Shown one piece after another: positions 55,656 to 64,000 of a stretch of 64,000 bases of DNA. The stretch's first letter is position 1. Each line of letters opens with the position of its first letter. Origin of the DNA: Acidobacteria bacterium UBA2990 (GTDB lineage: Bacteria; Acidobacteriota; Vicinamibacteria; Vicinamibacterales; UBA8438); contig DEAE01000032.1 of assembly GCA_002347025.1 (NCBI GenBank), forward strand, positions 62,001 through 126,000. Direction: 5' to 3'. A program made the translations under genes and the position numbers. The notes under the pieces are model-generated. The model searched no databases. It was not told the origin of the DNA and worked only from the letters and a program-made list of their open reading frames with translations.

Positions 55656-56915
55656 ATGGGACGATTACTGATCATTTCCACCACGACCGGCTACCAGACG
55701 CGCTCGTTCTGTGAAGCGGCTCGAAGATTGTCGGTCGAATTGGTTTTTGCAACTGACCGCTGTCACCGTCTAGAGGACCCTTGGAGGGATGGGGCAATTC
55801 CTGTCAGGTTTTACGATGAAGAAGCGTTTGTGGAGGCCATATGGGAGGAGAATAGCCGCCTGAGATTCGACGGGTTGTTGGCGTTGGGCGATCGTTCTGC
55901 GGTACTCGGAGCGTTGGCCTCGCAAGTGATTGGTTTACCTGGGCATCCTCTGTCGGCAACACGAGCTAGCGGCAACAAACTCGAGAGTAGGAGACGTTTC
56001 GCTGAGGCTGGGCTTCTTTATCCGAATTTTCGAGAGATATCTCTGGGCAACGTGGCCGACCTGGAGGTTGGCGAAGATGAGTTTCCCTGTGTACTTAAGC
56101 CGGTGGCGCTGTCTGGGAGTCGTGGTGTCATCCGAGTGGACAGCCCTAAGGAACTGCTGGAAGCCACAGAGCGTGTATGCCGTCTGCTGGCTCGTCCTGA
56201 TATTCTGGAAAGGCGGCATAGGGATGACGACAAGTTGGTTTTGGAGTCATTCATTCCGGGTCGAGAGTATGCTGTCGAAGGGATACTGGAACATGGAAAG
56301 TTGCATGTGCTCGCTGTATTTGATAAACCCGACCCACTGGACGGCCCGTATTTCGAAGAATCCATTTATGTTACGCCATCGGTAGCTCCGGGCAAGACGC
56401 AGCAGGATATCGTAGACGCAGTCTGCGGGGCTGTGCGGGCCCTCGGGCTTTACCACGGGCCCGTTCACGCCGAGTGCCGGGTGAATGATCAGGGGGTGTT
56501 TGTTCTTGAAGCTGCGTCTCGGCCCATTGGAGGGCTGTGCGCGCGAACGCTTCGTTTTAGGTCTCAGGGCGAATTGATTTCGTTTGAGGAATTGCTACTG
56601 CGGCATGCTTTGGGACACTCGGTAGTTGGCTGCTGTCGTGAGCACGCCTCGTCCGCGGTCATGATGATACCGATTCCACGCTCTGGGATATATCGGCGAA
56701 CTGAAGACGTGGAGATGGCCCTGGCAGTACCGAGTGTGGTCGATGTGGTGATAACAGCTAAAGCTGACCAGCGCCTTGAATCGCTACCAGAAGGATCGAG
56801 TTACTTAGGATTTATCTTTGCCAGGGCTCACAAGGCTTCTCAGGCCGTGGCTGCCGTGCGAGAAGCACACGAAAGCCTTAGGATAGTAGTCGATCCGGTC
56901 GTCCGTATGGCCTGA
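55656..56915 (+). CDS. ATP-grasp enzyme
   Basis: Ligase-like protein of 419 residues with an ATP-grasp domain from about residue 95 to 300. It has FPCVLKPVALSGSRGVIRV as the ATP-binding strand-loop, the Mg-binding part VHAECRVNDQGVFVLEAASRPIGG, and a C-terminal domain beginning about residue 325. Such enzymes activate a carboxylate with ATP and join it to an amine or thiol. The substrate is unknown. It lies 82 bases after the selenoprotein gene on the same strand, so I infer a shared pathway. The ATG at 55656 gives MGRLLIISTTTGYQTR; an upstream TTG at 55590 is unlikely. Confidence 0.86.
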   Translation: MGRLLIISTTTGYQTRSFCEAARRLSVELVFATDRCHRLEDPWRDGAIPVRFYDEEAFVEAIWEENSRLRFDGLLALGDRSAVLGALASQVIGLPGHPLSATRASGNKLESRRRFAEAGLLYPNFREISLGNVADLEVGEDEFPCVLKPVALSGSRGVIRVDSPKELLEATERVCRLLARPDILERRHRDDDKLVLESFIPGREYAVEGILEHGKLHVLAVFDKPDPLDGPYFEESIYVTPSVAPGKTQQDIVDAVCGAVRALGLYHGPVHAECRVNDQGVFVLEAASRPIGGLCARTLRFRSQGELISFEELLLRHALGHSVVGCCREHASSAVMMIPIPRSGIYRRTEDVEMALAVPSVVDVVITAKADQRLESLPEGSSYLGFIFARAHKASQAVAAVREAHESLRIVVDPVVRMA

Positions 56916-56929
56916 GAACGATTCTTATG

Positions 56930-57232
56930 TCATTTCTGTTGTTCGGGAACAAAGTCCGGTGGCAAGGCTGAGCCTTCGCCGAAGAAGAAGTCCTCCATCT
57001 GTTTTGCGACCAGATCTTGAGCTTCTTTCTGCCACGGCATGAGGCGATACTCGTTGAGGATCATCTTCATGCGCTCCTCCCAGAGTTTCCATGCTTCGGC
57101 TGAGACGTTTTCGTAGATACGCTGGCCCAGGTCCCCAGGCCAAGGAGGTTCATCGAGTCCGGGGAGCTCTTTCTGAAACTTGACGCAAGTGACTGTTTTC
57201 GGTTTGGAGTCGTGGGAGGGGGAATCTGTCAT
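56930..57232 (-). CDS. Fe(2+)-trafficking protein YggX-like
   Basis: Small cytoplasmic protein of 100 residues. The family signature is complete: VTCVKFQKELPGLDEPPWPGDLGQRIYENVS, then EAWKLWEERMKMILNEYRL and EQMEDFFFG-like ends. YggX proteins protect Fe-S clusters from oxidation and take part in iron handling. This fits the many Fe-S enzymes encoded nearby. It is convergent with the ATP-grasp gene. Confidence 0.93.
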   Translation of the reverse strand: MTDSPSHDSKPKTVTCVKFQKELPGLDEPPWPGDLGQRIYENVSAEAWKLWEERMKMILNEYRLMPWQKEAQDLVAKQMEDFFFGEGSALPPDFVPEQQK

Positions 57233-57522
57233 GTTCTGGTACCGGCTCTGAAAAGGACCCTAGGGATCGTAACATGGATGAGGATGCTGAGCTGAACAGT
57301 GGCTACAATATTGCAGAAATGAGATGCAGGCTTGGTCCGCCGCTTTCATATCGTGGGTACTGTGGGTTTGTCTGTTGTGCTAAACGCTGGTTGCCTCTCA
57401 AGCGACACCCTACAACTTCCGATACAAGAACCAAGAAAATCGAATGGTCGAATTATCTAGGGACTTGGTGAAGGTTCTGGGCCAGCGAACGCCTGCACTA
57501 CGTCTAACAACGCCCCAGTATT

Positions 57523-59592
57523 TTAGCCAGAGGCTGGTGGCTGTTCTTGTGTAAAGCTTACGGTAACCACTCTTGCCACCTGAACCCGTGTGTCGTTGAA
57601 GGTGGCACCACCGCCGATATCAGTTACCTCGTCTGAAACCAGTGCGTTGGCTGTTGAGCCGTTGAGGGTGCTCATGCGCCAGAGTCCTTTTGGGAGACCG
57701 ACTGTTCCTCGTTGCATGTCGGAGTTGAGCGAGACTAGGCAGTGGACTTCGCCGAGAGCGTTAAAGATACGTACCGAGTCTCCTGTAGAAAGGCCTCGAT
57801 GTTCGGCGTCCTCTGGGTGCATATGCAGACGTGCAACACGAGAACGTAGCTCCCCTAGCGTGGAACAGATGGTCTTTTCGGTAGCTGGAGAAATTAATGT
57901 CAGCGGATGATCGTTATTTTCTGGTTCAGGTTGATAGCGATAAAGCCCCACTGAGCTCTTTTGCTCCAGATCTTCTGGGAAGAGACAGGCTTTGCGCTCT
58001 GGAGTGCGGGGGAACACGTCGCGGAACTGGACAGGCCTCCCGTCAGCGATGCCGGCAGCAAAACCAGTGTCCATGAGTTCCTGTCTGGCTTCATCGGGAA
58101 GGGCGTTGGTCAATTGGAGCAGGGCCTGGACATCGCTGGTGTCATCGCTCTGAATCTCCAGATCAAGTTTGGTTGCTAAGGCTTCGAATACTTCAACGTT
58201 TGGCCTGGCTTCTCCAACTGTTTCGATGACAGGGCGAGCCAGTTGGAGGTTCGTGAGCCCGTAGCTTTGCACAACGTCATAGGACTCTAGGAAAGTCGTT
58301 GCTGGCAGTACTATGTCTGCCAATCGAGCAGTATCAGTCATCACTTGGTCAAACACGACTGTGAAGAGGTCTTCTCTGGCTAGTCCTTTAAGGACCAGGT
58401 TTTGGTTGGGCATTGTGGCCACTGGATTACAGTTGTAGACGAACAGCATTTGAATGGGAGGGTCTTGGTATTCGAGTAAGGCTCTGCCGAGTTTGTTCAT
58501 GTTGACTAGGCGGGTGTTTGGTTCGGGAATGCCGATCCAGGATTCGGTCGAGAGAGACCAGGCGCCAGTGTTGCTCATGGAGTAGCCTCCGCCTCTGACG
58601 CCAAACTTCCCGGCCACTGCTGGGAGCGCTAATACGGCGAATGCTGCACTCTCGCCGTTACGGTTACGCTCAAGACCCCAGCCGCATCGAATTACGGCTG
58701 GTGAAAGGTCTGCGTACATTTCAGCAAAATTTTCCAGTAATTCTGGGTCGAGCTGCGCGACGGTTGCCGCGTGGTCAATAGTCCACTCTTGAGCTCGTTC
58801 GCGGAGTCGATCCGCGCCATGAGTGTGGGTGTTCAAAAATTGTTCGTCGGCCAAGCCGTGCTCAAACAGGTAACGATGTACCGACAGCGCTACAGCAACG
58901 TCTGTTCCTGGTCGCAGTGGCAGGTGGAGGTCAGCTCGACGTGCCAGATTGGTTCTGCGGGGGTCGATGACAACGAGCGCAGCCCCTGATTCTTGGGCTG
59001 CCTTTATGTGAGGTAGTAAGTGTATACCCGAACTTGAAGGATTGGCACCCCAAACGACTATTAGCTTGGCCTGACGATAGTCTTCGTATGTTACACTCGG
59101 CATTTGGCCATAGAGGGCCTGACTGGCAGTCGTGGTAGGGATGGAACACACGTTTCTGGCTAGGCGAGCTGTGCCAAACTGTCTGAATAGCCTGGCGTCG
59201 GCGGTGTCTTGGCTTAAAAGCCCGTTCGAGCCACCGTAAGAAAAAGGAAGAATTGCCTCGCCTCCCCACTCACGCCGAATATCCTGCATGCGCTTAGCGA
59301 TAGTCCCGAGGGCTTTGTCCCACGTGGCAGTTTCCCAGTGGCCACTGTCCCGTGGGCCGGTTCTGACCAGTGGTTGGGTGACACGTGCATCTCCATAGAC
59401 ACGTTCGTCGAATCGACGAACCTTCCCGCAAATATAACCGTTGGTAGCTGGGTTATTGTCTGAGGCACCAATGGAGATGATCTTCCCGGTTTCGACAGTG
59501 ATCTCCAAACTGCAGGTGTCAGGACAGTCAAGTGGGCATACAGTGTCCACCGTTGACCGACCCCACTTCAGGCTATCGTCCGTTTCTGACAT
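57523..59592 (-). CDS. Molybdopterin oxidoreductase, cytoplasmic type
   Basis: Bis-MGD enzyme of 689 residues without a Tat signal. It has a complete N-terminal [4Fe-4S] motif, CPLDCPDTC with the fourth Cys in GYICGKV. A candidate molybdenum-ligand region is ARNVCSIPTTT (Cys or Ser). The fold continues with WGANPSSSGIHLLPHI and a C-terminal dinucleotide-binding domain (TGDSVRIFNALGEV). No Fe-S or anchor partner gene is adjacent, unlike the operon at 4489-9129, so it may work with a separate electron carrier. Substrate unknown; oxidoreductases of this type act on formate, sulfur compounds or others. Confidence 0.88.
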   Translation of the reverse strand: MSETDDSLKWGRSTVDTVCPLDCPDTCSLEITVETGKIISIGASDNNPATNGYICGKVRRFDERVYGDARVTQPLVRTGPRDSGHWETATWDKALGTIAKRMQDIRREWGGEAILPFSYGGSNGLLSQDTADARLFRQFGTARLARNVCSIPTTTASQALYGQMPSVTYEDYRQAKLIVVWGANPSSSGIHLLPHIKAAQESGAALVVIDPRRTNLARRADLHLPLRPGTDVAVALSVHRYLFEHGLADEQFLNTHTHGADRLRERAQEWTIDHAATVAQLDPELLENFAEMYADLSPAVIRCGWGLERNRNGESAAFAVLALPAVAGKFGVRGGGYSMSNTGAWSLSTESWIGIPEPNTRLVNMNKLGRALLEYQDPPIQMLFVYNCNPVATMPNQNLVLKGLAREDLFTVVFDQVMTDTARLADIVLPATTFLESYDVVQSYGLTNLQLARPVIETVGEARPNVEVFEALATKLDLEIQSDDTSDVQALLQLTNALPDEARQELMDTGFAAGIADGRPVQFRDVFPRTPERKACLFPEDLEQKSSVGLYRYQPEPENNDHPLTLISPATEKTICSTLGELRSRVARLHMHPEDAEHRGLSTGDSVRIFNALGEVHCLVSLNSDMQRGTVGLPKGLWRMSTLNGSTANALVSDEVTDIGGGATFNDTRVQVARVVTVSFTQEQPPASG

Positions 59593-59762
59593 CGCTTCAG
59601 TCTACACCTGCTTCTGCGCTGGTTTAGTTCTACTTGTAGCTCGAGAAGCTACACAGATGATGTAATACGAGTTGGTCTACCTTATTGCGGATGAGGTCTA
59701 GAGGTAGGTCGTGTGGTTGGGTTCTAGTTTTCAAACTGGATGGGTAGAGGTTGCCGAAGGAT

Positions 59763-60860
59763 ATGATTCCGAGAGGATGTGCCACCAGACAGGACTGGAT
59801 TGCGGGTTTCGTACAGCTCGCTATCTTGATAGTTGCACTTTGCTTGGCGACGATGCCACTGCCGAGTGAGCTAATTGAGAAATCTTATTCACAAGGGTTT
59901 TATCCGGTGGTGCGACGAGTTGTTACGGGGTGGTCGAGTCAGATAAATCTGGTGTTGTTCGACTGGCTGTTGGTAGGTGGAGTGGGAGGAACTGTGGGTT
60001 GGTGGGCGTTGAGTCTCGTTCGGGCCGTGAGATTGAAACGCCTGCGCATGTTCATGCGGCCAGCATGGCGAACCTTAGTTATCATGGCAGTTGTTTATAT
60101 TGTGTTTTTAACCACTTGGGGATTGAATTACCGGCGGCAGTCGCTGGGAACTCGTCTCGGTTATCTCGAGAATCGCGTTACCGTTGCACAGTTAGAAAAA
60201 TTGGCAACGGTAGCTGTCGGTCGTGTCAACGGACTTCACGACGCTACCGAGGGAGAAAGTTGGCCTCAACTCAGCGATTTGCCTGACAGGCTTGGTGCTG
60301 CCTTTGTACGAATCCAGCGAAGTCTCGGCGTGCTAGAGCCAACGGATGGACTCATGCCGAGGCGTTCGATCTTGACGCCATATTTTCGTCGTGCTGGCAT
60401 CGACGGCATGGTTGATCCGTTCTTCTTGCAGGTCTTGGTAAATGACACAGTGCTGCCGTTCGAACGGCCTTTTGTAGCAGCGCATGAGTGGGCCCATGTT
60501 GCTGGGTATGCTCACGAAGCTGAAGCAAATTTTGTCGCTTGGCTAAGCTGTCTCGAGGGGGATACTGCGATGCAATATAGCGGTTGGTTCTATCTTGTGG
60601 GACGTTTACTGCGCGTGTTGCCCGGATCGTCTCAGGCAGTCTTCGCCAGTCGGCTTGGACCAGGTCCAAGAGCTGATTACGCATCCATTCGCGAAAGGTT
60701 CAATCGTACTGTGCCGATTGTGCAGCGTAATGCTAGCCGGATCAATGACAGGTATCTGCGAGCTAATCAGGTGGCAAGTGGAGTAGCGAGTTATGGGGAG
60801 GTCATTCAGTTAGTGGTTGGGACGGATGTCGGGCGTCAGCGATGGCTCTCTTTAGAATAA
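59763..60860 (+). CDS. DUF3810-family membrane metalloprotease-like protein
   Basis: Protein of 365 residues with three transmembrane helices in the first 120 residues (about 15-31, 58-82 and 96-118). A soluble part follows. HEWAHVAGYAHEAEANF near residue 241 gives HExxH and a downstream Glu, the layout of zinc metalloproteases. DUF3810 has no assigned function; the peptidase role is inferred. I start it at the ATG at 59763. A TTG at 59751 is in frame but its only upstream purine tract abuts it. Confidence 0.83.
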   Translation: MIPRGCATRQDWIAGFVQLAILIVALCLATMPLPSELIEKSYSQGFYPVVRRVVTGWSSQINLVLFDWLLVGGVGGTVGWWALSLVRAVRLKRLRMFMRPAWRTLVIMAVVYIVFLTTWGLNYRRQSLGTRLGYLENRVTVAQLEKLATVAVGRVNGLHDATEGESWPQLSDLPDRLGAAFVRIQRSLGVLEPTDGLMPRRSILTPYFRRAGIDGMVDPFFLQVLVNDTVLPFERPFVAAHEWAHVAGYAHEAEANFVAWLSCLEGDTAMQYSGWFYLVGRLLRVLPGSSQAVFASRLGPGPRADYASIRERFNRTVPIVQRNASRINDRYLRANQVASGVASYGEVIQLVVGTDVGRQRWLSLE

Positions 60861-60972
60861 CCACTGAGTCTCGTTCCATGGCGAACGGATGGAAAGTATT
60901 GATCTGTTTATTTGTTTTAGGTTGTTGCCGGTATGGAGTGAAGTATCAAAGACGGAGTATGATCTAACTGAC

Positions 60973-61164
60973 ATGTTCAAGTTGATTCCTACTGTACGTG
61001 GGGGGGCCGTGAATTCCCCTTTGGTTTATTCGGGATATACCACCCTGGACGAGGCCCGAGACGCTACCAAGGCGTTGATCCACGAGAACGCGCGTGTTAC
61101 ACGCGTGATGATCGTCAATGCCGGAGACGGTTCGAAGTTTGTCGAGTGGATCGAACGGAGCTAG
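60973..61164 (+). CDS. Small conserved-looking hypothetical protein
   Basis: Protein of 63 residues: MFKLIPTVRGGAVNSPLVY..., with one amphipathic helix (DEARDATKALIHENA) and strands before and after it, suggesting a compact alpha/beta mini-fold. No recognised domain. The ATG at 60973 lacks a strong ribosome-binding site; the frame extends upstream to 60889, but that part looks non-coding. Kept because the composition is protein-like. Confidence 0.45.
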   Translation: MFKLIPTVRGGAVNSPLVYSGYTTLDEARDATKALIHENARVTRVMIVNAGDGSKFVEWIERS

Positions 61165-61244
61165 GCCTTCTGTCTCGAGCAACTAGCGGCCTGGTCTTGA
61201 TACAGGTGCTTGACAGTCTACAGATTAAGAGCTCAGCCTTGGCT

Positions 61245-61274
61245 CGGCTTCCCGGCTTCCCGGCTTCCCGGCTT
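61245..61274. repeat. Short tandem repeat CGGCTTCC, almost four copies
   Basis: Unit CGGCTTCC repeated three times and a partial fourth (CGGCTTGT), in the gap between the small hypothetical gene and the metF-like gene. Such octamer arrays can change length by slippage. No function visible. Confidence 0.85.
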
Positions 61275-61318
61275 GTGGCTTTGTTCTCCTTGCCAGGCGG
61301 TTCGAACCTTCCTAGATT

Positions 61319-62278
61319 TCAAGCCCTCAAACTAAGATTCTTTAGGATTTGAGAAGCGGCATCAGGCTTGTTCAGGGAGTAGATGTGCAGCCCAGGAGCC
61401 CCTCCTGCTATTAGGGCTTCGCTTTGACGACTGGCGAACTCGATACCAAACTCAGAGACTGCTGTTGTATCGTCACCCAATTTTTCGAGCTTTGTTAGCA
61501 GGCTTGCTGGAAGTGTGGCTCCACAAAGGGCAGTGAACCGCTTGATCTGTTTCGTGCTTTGAATTGGTAAGAGGCCAGGTGTGATAGGGACTTCTACCCC
61601 GAGTGTGTTTACTAGGTAGTCACGGAAGATGAAGTAGTCATCGTTATTGAAAAACAACTGTGTCAGCACGAAGTCAGCGCCGGCTTCGATTTTTACTTTC
61701 AGTCGTTGCCAGTCAACATGTTTCCCTTGGTCGCAAGCGACGTGACTCTCAGGGAAACCAGCGGTCCCGATCGAAAAACCACCCAACTGCTTGATGAAAG
61801 ACACTAGCTGGAAGGCGTACTCGAAACTCTTGCTTGTATCTGCCGAGATACTGCTGTCCTGAGGTGGGTCACCTCTGAGGGCAAGGATGTTTCGGATGCC
61901 CCGTTGTCGTGCCTCAAATAGGTAGTGCTTGATCTGTGCAAGTGAGGAGCTTATGCAGGTCAAGTGTGCCATAGTCGTCGTCTGATGTTCTTGCTGGATT
62001 CTGTCGACGACCTCAAGTGTCTTGTCTCGGGTGCTGCCCCCTGCGCCGTAGGTTACCGAGTAGAAGTCCGGGGCTAGTCTTTGAAGGGCTGGTAGCGTGT
62101 GGTCGAACAACCGAGTGTCACCGCTTGGGGTCTTGGGAGGGAAAAACTCGATTGAGACAACCGGTTGACCGGTTCGGAGCCGCTCTTTATAGATATCTCC
62201 AATCAGTCGGATCGACTTCTTGCCGGTCTTGGTCGTTCCTATTTGCCTGGGTGGGGGCTGGTCGGCGGTGAATGGCAT
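61319..62278 (-). CDS. metF: 5,10-methylenetetrahydrofolate reductase
   Basis: Flavoenzyme of 319 residues that reduces methylene-THF to methyl-THF for methionine synthesis. Signatures: VVSIEFFPPKT near the N terminus, SVTYGAGGSTRDKTLE, LALRGDPP, and ADFVLTQLFFNNDDYF. It uses NAD(P)H with FAD. Together with folE (31852) it marks folate metabolism genes in this region, though they are 30 kb apart. It is a single gene here. Confidence 0.95.
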   Translation of the reverse strand: MPFTADQPPPRQIGTTKTGKKSIRLIGDIYKERLRTGQPVVSIEFFPPKTPSGDTRLFDHTLPALQRLAPDFYSVTYGAGGSTRDKTLEVVDRIQQEHQTTTMAHLTCISSSLAQIKHYLFEARQRGIRNILALRGDPPQDSSISADTSKSFEYAFQLVSFIKQLGGFSIGTAGFPESHVACDQGKHVDWQRLKVKIEAGADFVLTQLFFNNDDYFIFRDYLVNTLGVEVPITPGLLPIQSTKQIKRFTALCGATLPASLLTKLEKLGDDTTAVSEFGIEFASRQSEALIAGGAPGLHIYSLNKPDAASQILKNLSLRA

Positions 62279-62537
62279 ACGGATTTCCGAGAGCAGTCTG
62301 ATTCTTGTTTTCCGTAGGGCGTCTCAGACGCATGGTGGCCACAGGCTCTCCTTCCGAGGTTAGCATTCGTCTTTACAGCCTGGCAAGGTGTAGATGGTTG
62401 CGTTGCGGCTCATATGAGTCTATAACAGCGGGCATCAGACATTGAGCTGTACCAGAGAAGCTACTGGCAGAATTCTCGGAGGATGGCACCAACTGATAGC
62501 TCGATATAAACTGCACACCACTAGGAGATGAACCATT

Positions 62538-64000
62538 ATGAGCACACCCGAGAAGCCGCCGTCAGGGTTTACACCGTTTGTACCTGAAAAGACCACGCTG
62601 CCGGAGTTGACGTTCCGAGCTGTTGGGCTTGGTGTGCTGATGGCGATCGTCTTGGGAGCAGCGAATGCTTATTTGGGAATGCGTGCCGGGTTAACTGTCG
62701 CTGCAACGTTTCCGGCAGCGGTGGTAGCGATGGCTGCCCTGCGGGCCTTCGGTGGGTCGGTTCTCGAGGAAAATATTTCTCGAACGACAGCCTCTGTTGG
62801 AGAGGCGCTAGTGGCTGGGGCGATTTTCACGATTCCGGCATTCGTAATTAGCGGCGTGTGGGACGAGCTACGCTATTGGGAAAGCACAGCCATCATGCTG
62901 GTTGGTGGTTTACTTGGCGTGCTATTTATCATCATTTTGCGACGGACGATGGTGGTCGAGGCTGAACTGCCATTTCCAGAAAGTGTTGCAGCGGCCGAGT
63001 TGGTGAAGGCTGGACAAGGGGGACAGACAGGAGCGAAATATGTTTTCCAGGCAATGGGTATTGCCGGTGTCTGGGAGCTAATCAAGAACTCGAATGGGAT
63101 TCAGCTTGTTTCAAGTTCCGCGACAACTTTTGTCAATCTCGGGCGGTCGACTATTGAGATGCTCGGTCAGCAGGTGGTGTATTACGGTGGGTTCATCTTG
63201 CAGTCACCGGCAGCCTCTCCAGCGTTAGTTGGGGTCGGTTTTATCGTTGGACCTGCAATTTCATCTACCCTGTTTGCGGGTGCAGTCTTGGGTTGGCTTC
63301 TGCTTGTGCCTTTAGGGCTATTTCTGAACCCAGAGCTGGCGGCCGAGGCGGTGGACACCACGGCTCTCATCGATTTGAGCACTGAGGTTTGGCTGAAGCA
63401 GATACGGCCATTAGCTGTCGGAACCATGATTGTTGCGGCTTTCTACACGCTGTTCAAACTCCGAAACTCGCTTGTTGCAGGCATAGGTCGTGCGCTCAGT
63501 GACATCAAGAGCGCTCAAGTTGGGGGTGGTGTTGCAACCCGGCACAACCTTGACCTCGATTTTATGAAGGTTGGACTTGGAATTGCCGGGCTGTCAGTCC
63601 CCCTCTTGGGTCTTTACTGGTTCTTTAGCCAAAGCTTCCCTGGAGCGGTTCTGCTAACTGTTGTCATGGTGATTCTCGGATTTCTCTTTGCGGCCGTGGC
63701 CGGCTATCTTGTCGGATTACTGGGTAGCTCCAATAACCCAATAAGTGGACTCACATTGAGTACTTTGCTCATCTCTGCGCTCTTGATGGTTGGGATTGGG
63801 GTGACCGGACCGTCTGGCATCTTGGGTGTTTTGGGTGTCGCCGGTGTGGTGTGTTGCGCTGCCGGTATAGCTGGAGACATGCTTCAAGACCTGAAGGTTG
63901 GGCATATCCTTGGCGGTACTCCTTGGAAGATGGAGGTCGGTGAAATTATCGGTGTGGTTGTGGCCGCCCTTGTTCTAATTTGGCCGATGATTGCCATGGA
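62538..64000 (+). CDS. OPT-family oligopeptide transporter, partial
   Basis: Inner-membrane transporter with at least ten transmembrane helices in the 487 codons visible; the C-terminal part lies past the window. The N-terminal motif NAYLGMRAGLTVAATFPAAV and the later GSSNNPISGLT are characteristic of bacterial OPT proteins, which import oligopeptides or metal-chelate complexes. The ATG at 62538 has AGGAG ten bases upstream. Substrate cannot be read from sequence. Confidence 0.92.
   Translation, partial: MSTPEKPPSGFTPFVPEKTTLPELTFRAVGLGVLMAIVLGAANAYLGMRAGLTVAATFPAAVVAMAALRAFGGSVLEENISRTTASVGEALVAGAIFTIPAFVISGVWDELRYWESTAIMLVGGLLGVLFIIILRRTMVVEAELPFPESVAAAELVKAGQGGQTGAKYVFQAMGIAGVWELIKNSNGIQLVSSSATTFVNLGRSTIEMLGQQVVYYGGFILQSPAASPALVGVGFIVGPAISSTLFAGAVLGWLLLVPLGLFLNPELAAEAVDTTALIDLSTEVWLKQIRPLAVGTMIVAAFYTLFKLRNSLVAGIGRALSDIKSAQVGGGVATRHNLDLDFMKVGLGIAGLSVPLLGLYWFFSQSFPGAVLLTVVMVILGFLFAAVAGYLVGLLGSSNNPISGLTLSTLLISALLMVGIGVTGPSGILGVLGVAGVVCCAAGIAGDMLQDLKVGHILGGTPWKMEVGEIIGVVVAALVLIWPMIAM

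Noticed and set aside
57274..57471. Frame of 65 codons after the yggX-like gene
   Set aside because: No recognisable domain or ribosome-binding site; likely chance.
61280..61318. tRNA-like GGTTCGAACC string near 61290
   Set aside because: No acceptor stem or anticodon arm can be folded around it; it is probably chance.
1..64000. CRISPR arrays, insertion sequences, prophage, rRNA
   Set aside because: No repeat-spacer pattern, transposase, integrase or rRNA signature was found on either strand by reading.

Overview
The window is a 64 kb stretch of a bacterial chromosome that carries mostly core metabolic and cell-envelope genes. I saw no insertion sequence, phage gene, plasmid gene, CRISPR array or rRNA. 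The mixture points to Acidobacteriota, possibly a Vicinamibacteria-like lineage. It includes a YpdA-type bacillithiol oxidoreductase, a TPR plus retropepsin protein, a peptidase-MA/TolB/beta-barrel fusion, DinB-like proteins, DUF2203 and a CUAEP-tail radical SAM protein. This assignment rests on gene content alone and is only moderately certain. Base composition is balanced, genes are dense, and GTG and TTG starts are common. No recognisable DNA-binding transcription regulator occurs in the window.

Layout. 1-9129: partial PBP1A, an EamA exporter, a small membrane protein, an SDR dehydrogenase, and a four-gene DMSO-reductase-like operon (catalytic, Fe-S and membrane subunits plus a TorD chaperone). 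9130-9845: a gene-free region with a nested inverted-repeat structure, then tRNA-Leu(CAG). 10010-13714: SppA and a convergent PpiD-type foldase. 13715-21902: a 0.9 kb leader, the rod-shape operon mreB-mreC-mreD-mrdA-rodA, then RNase E/G. 22013-34393: mixed small genes, a nucleoside transporter, mtnA, tsaD, a Nudix hydrolase, a dicarboxylate symporter with an HD protein, a 3-hydroxyacyl-CoA dehydrogenase overlapping folE, and ypdA. 34474-39806: a Lon N-domain protein, dihydrolipoamide dehydrogenase, a family 5 uracil-DNA glycosylase, lipoyl synthase and DUF2203. 40076-41366: ferredoxin-nuoB-nuoI without the rest of complex I. 41468-52323: envelope and hypothetical proteins, including two large unusual protease-like proteins. 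52734-56915: sodium symporter, radical SAM protein, ATP-grasp enzyme. 56930-64000: YggX, a second molybdopterin oxidoreductase, a DUF3810 metalloprotease-like protein, MetF and a partial OPT transporter.

The main discovery is at 54161-55573. The radical SAM gene appears to stop at a UGA right after ...EPWYC. Reading through that UGA gives C-U-A-E-P followed by eight residues and a second stop. A compact hairpin 3' of the UGA fits the bacterial SECIS rules. The gene therefore very probably encodes a selenoprotein of the CUAEP/CCAEP-tail radical SAM family, whose function is unknown. It sits between a sodium:solute symporter and an ATP-grasp ligase, which suggests a small uncharacterised pathway.

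Other points of interest are missing cluster-ligand cysteines in both electron-transfer subunits of the DMSO-reductase-like complex, the orphan nuoB/nuoI module, the metalloprotease/propeller/barrel fusion, and two structured non-coding regions.
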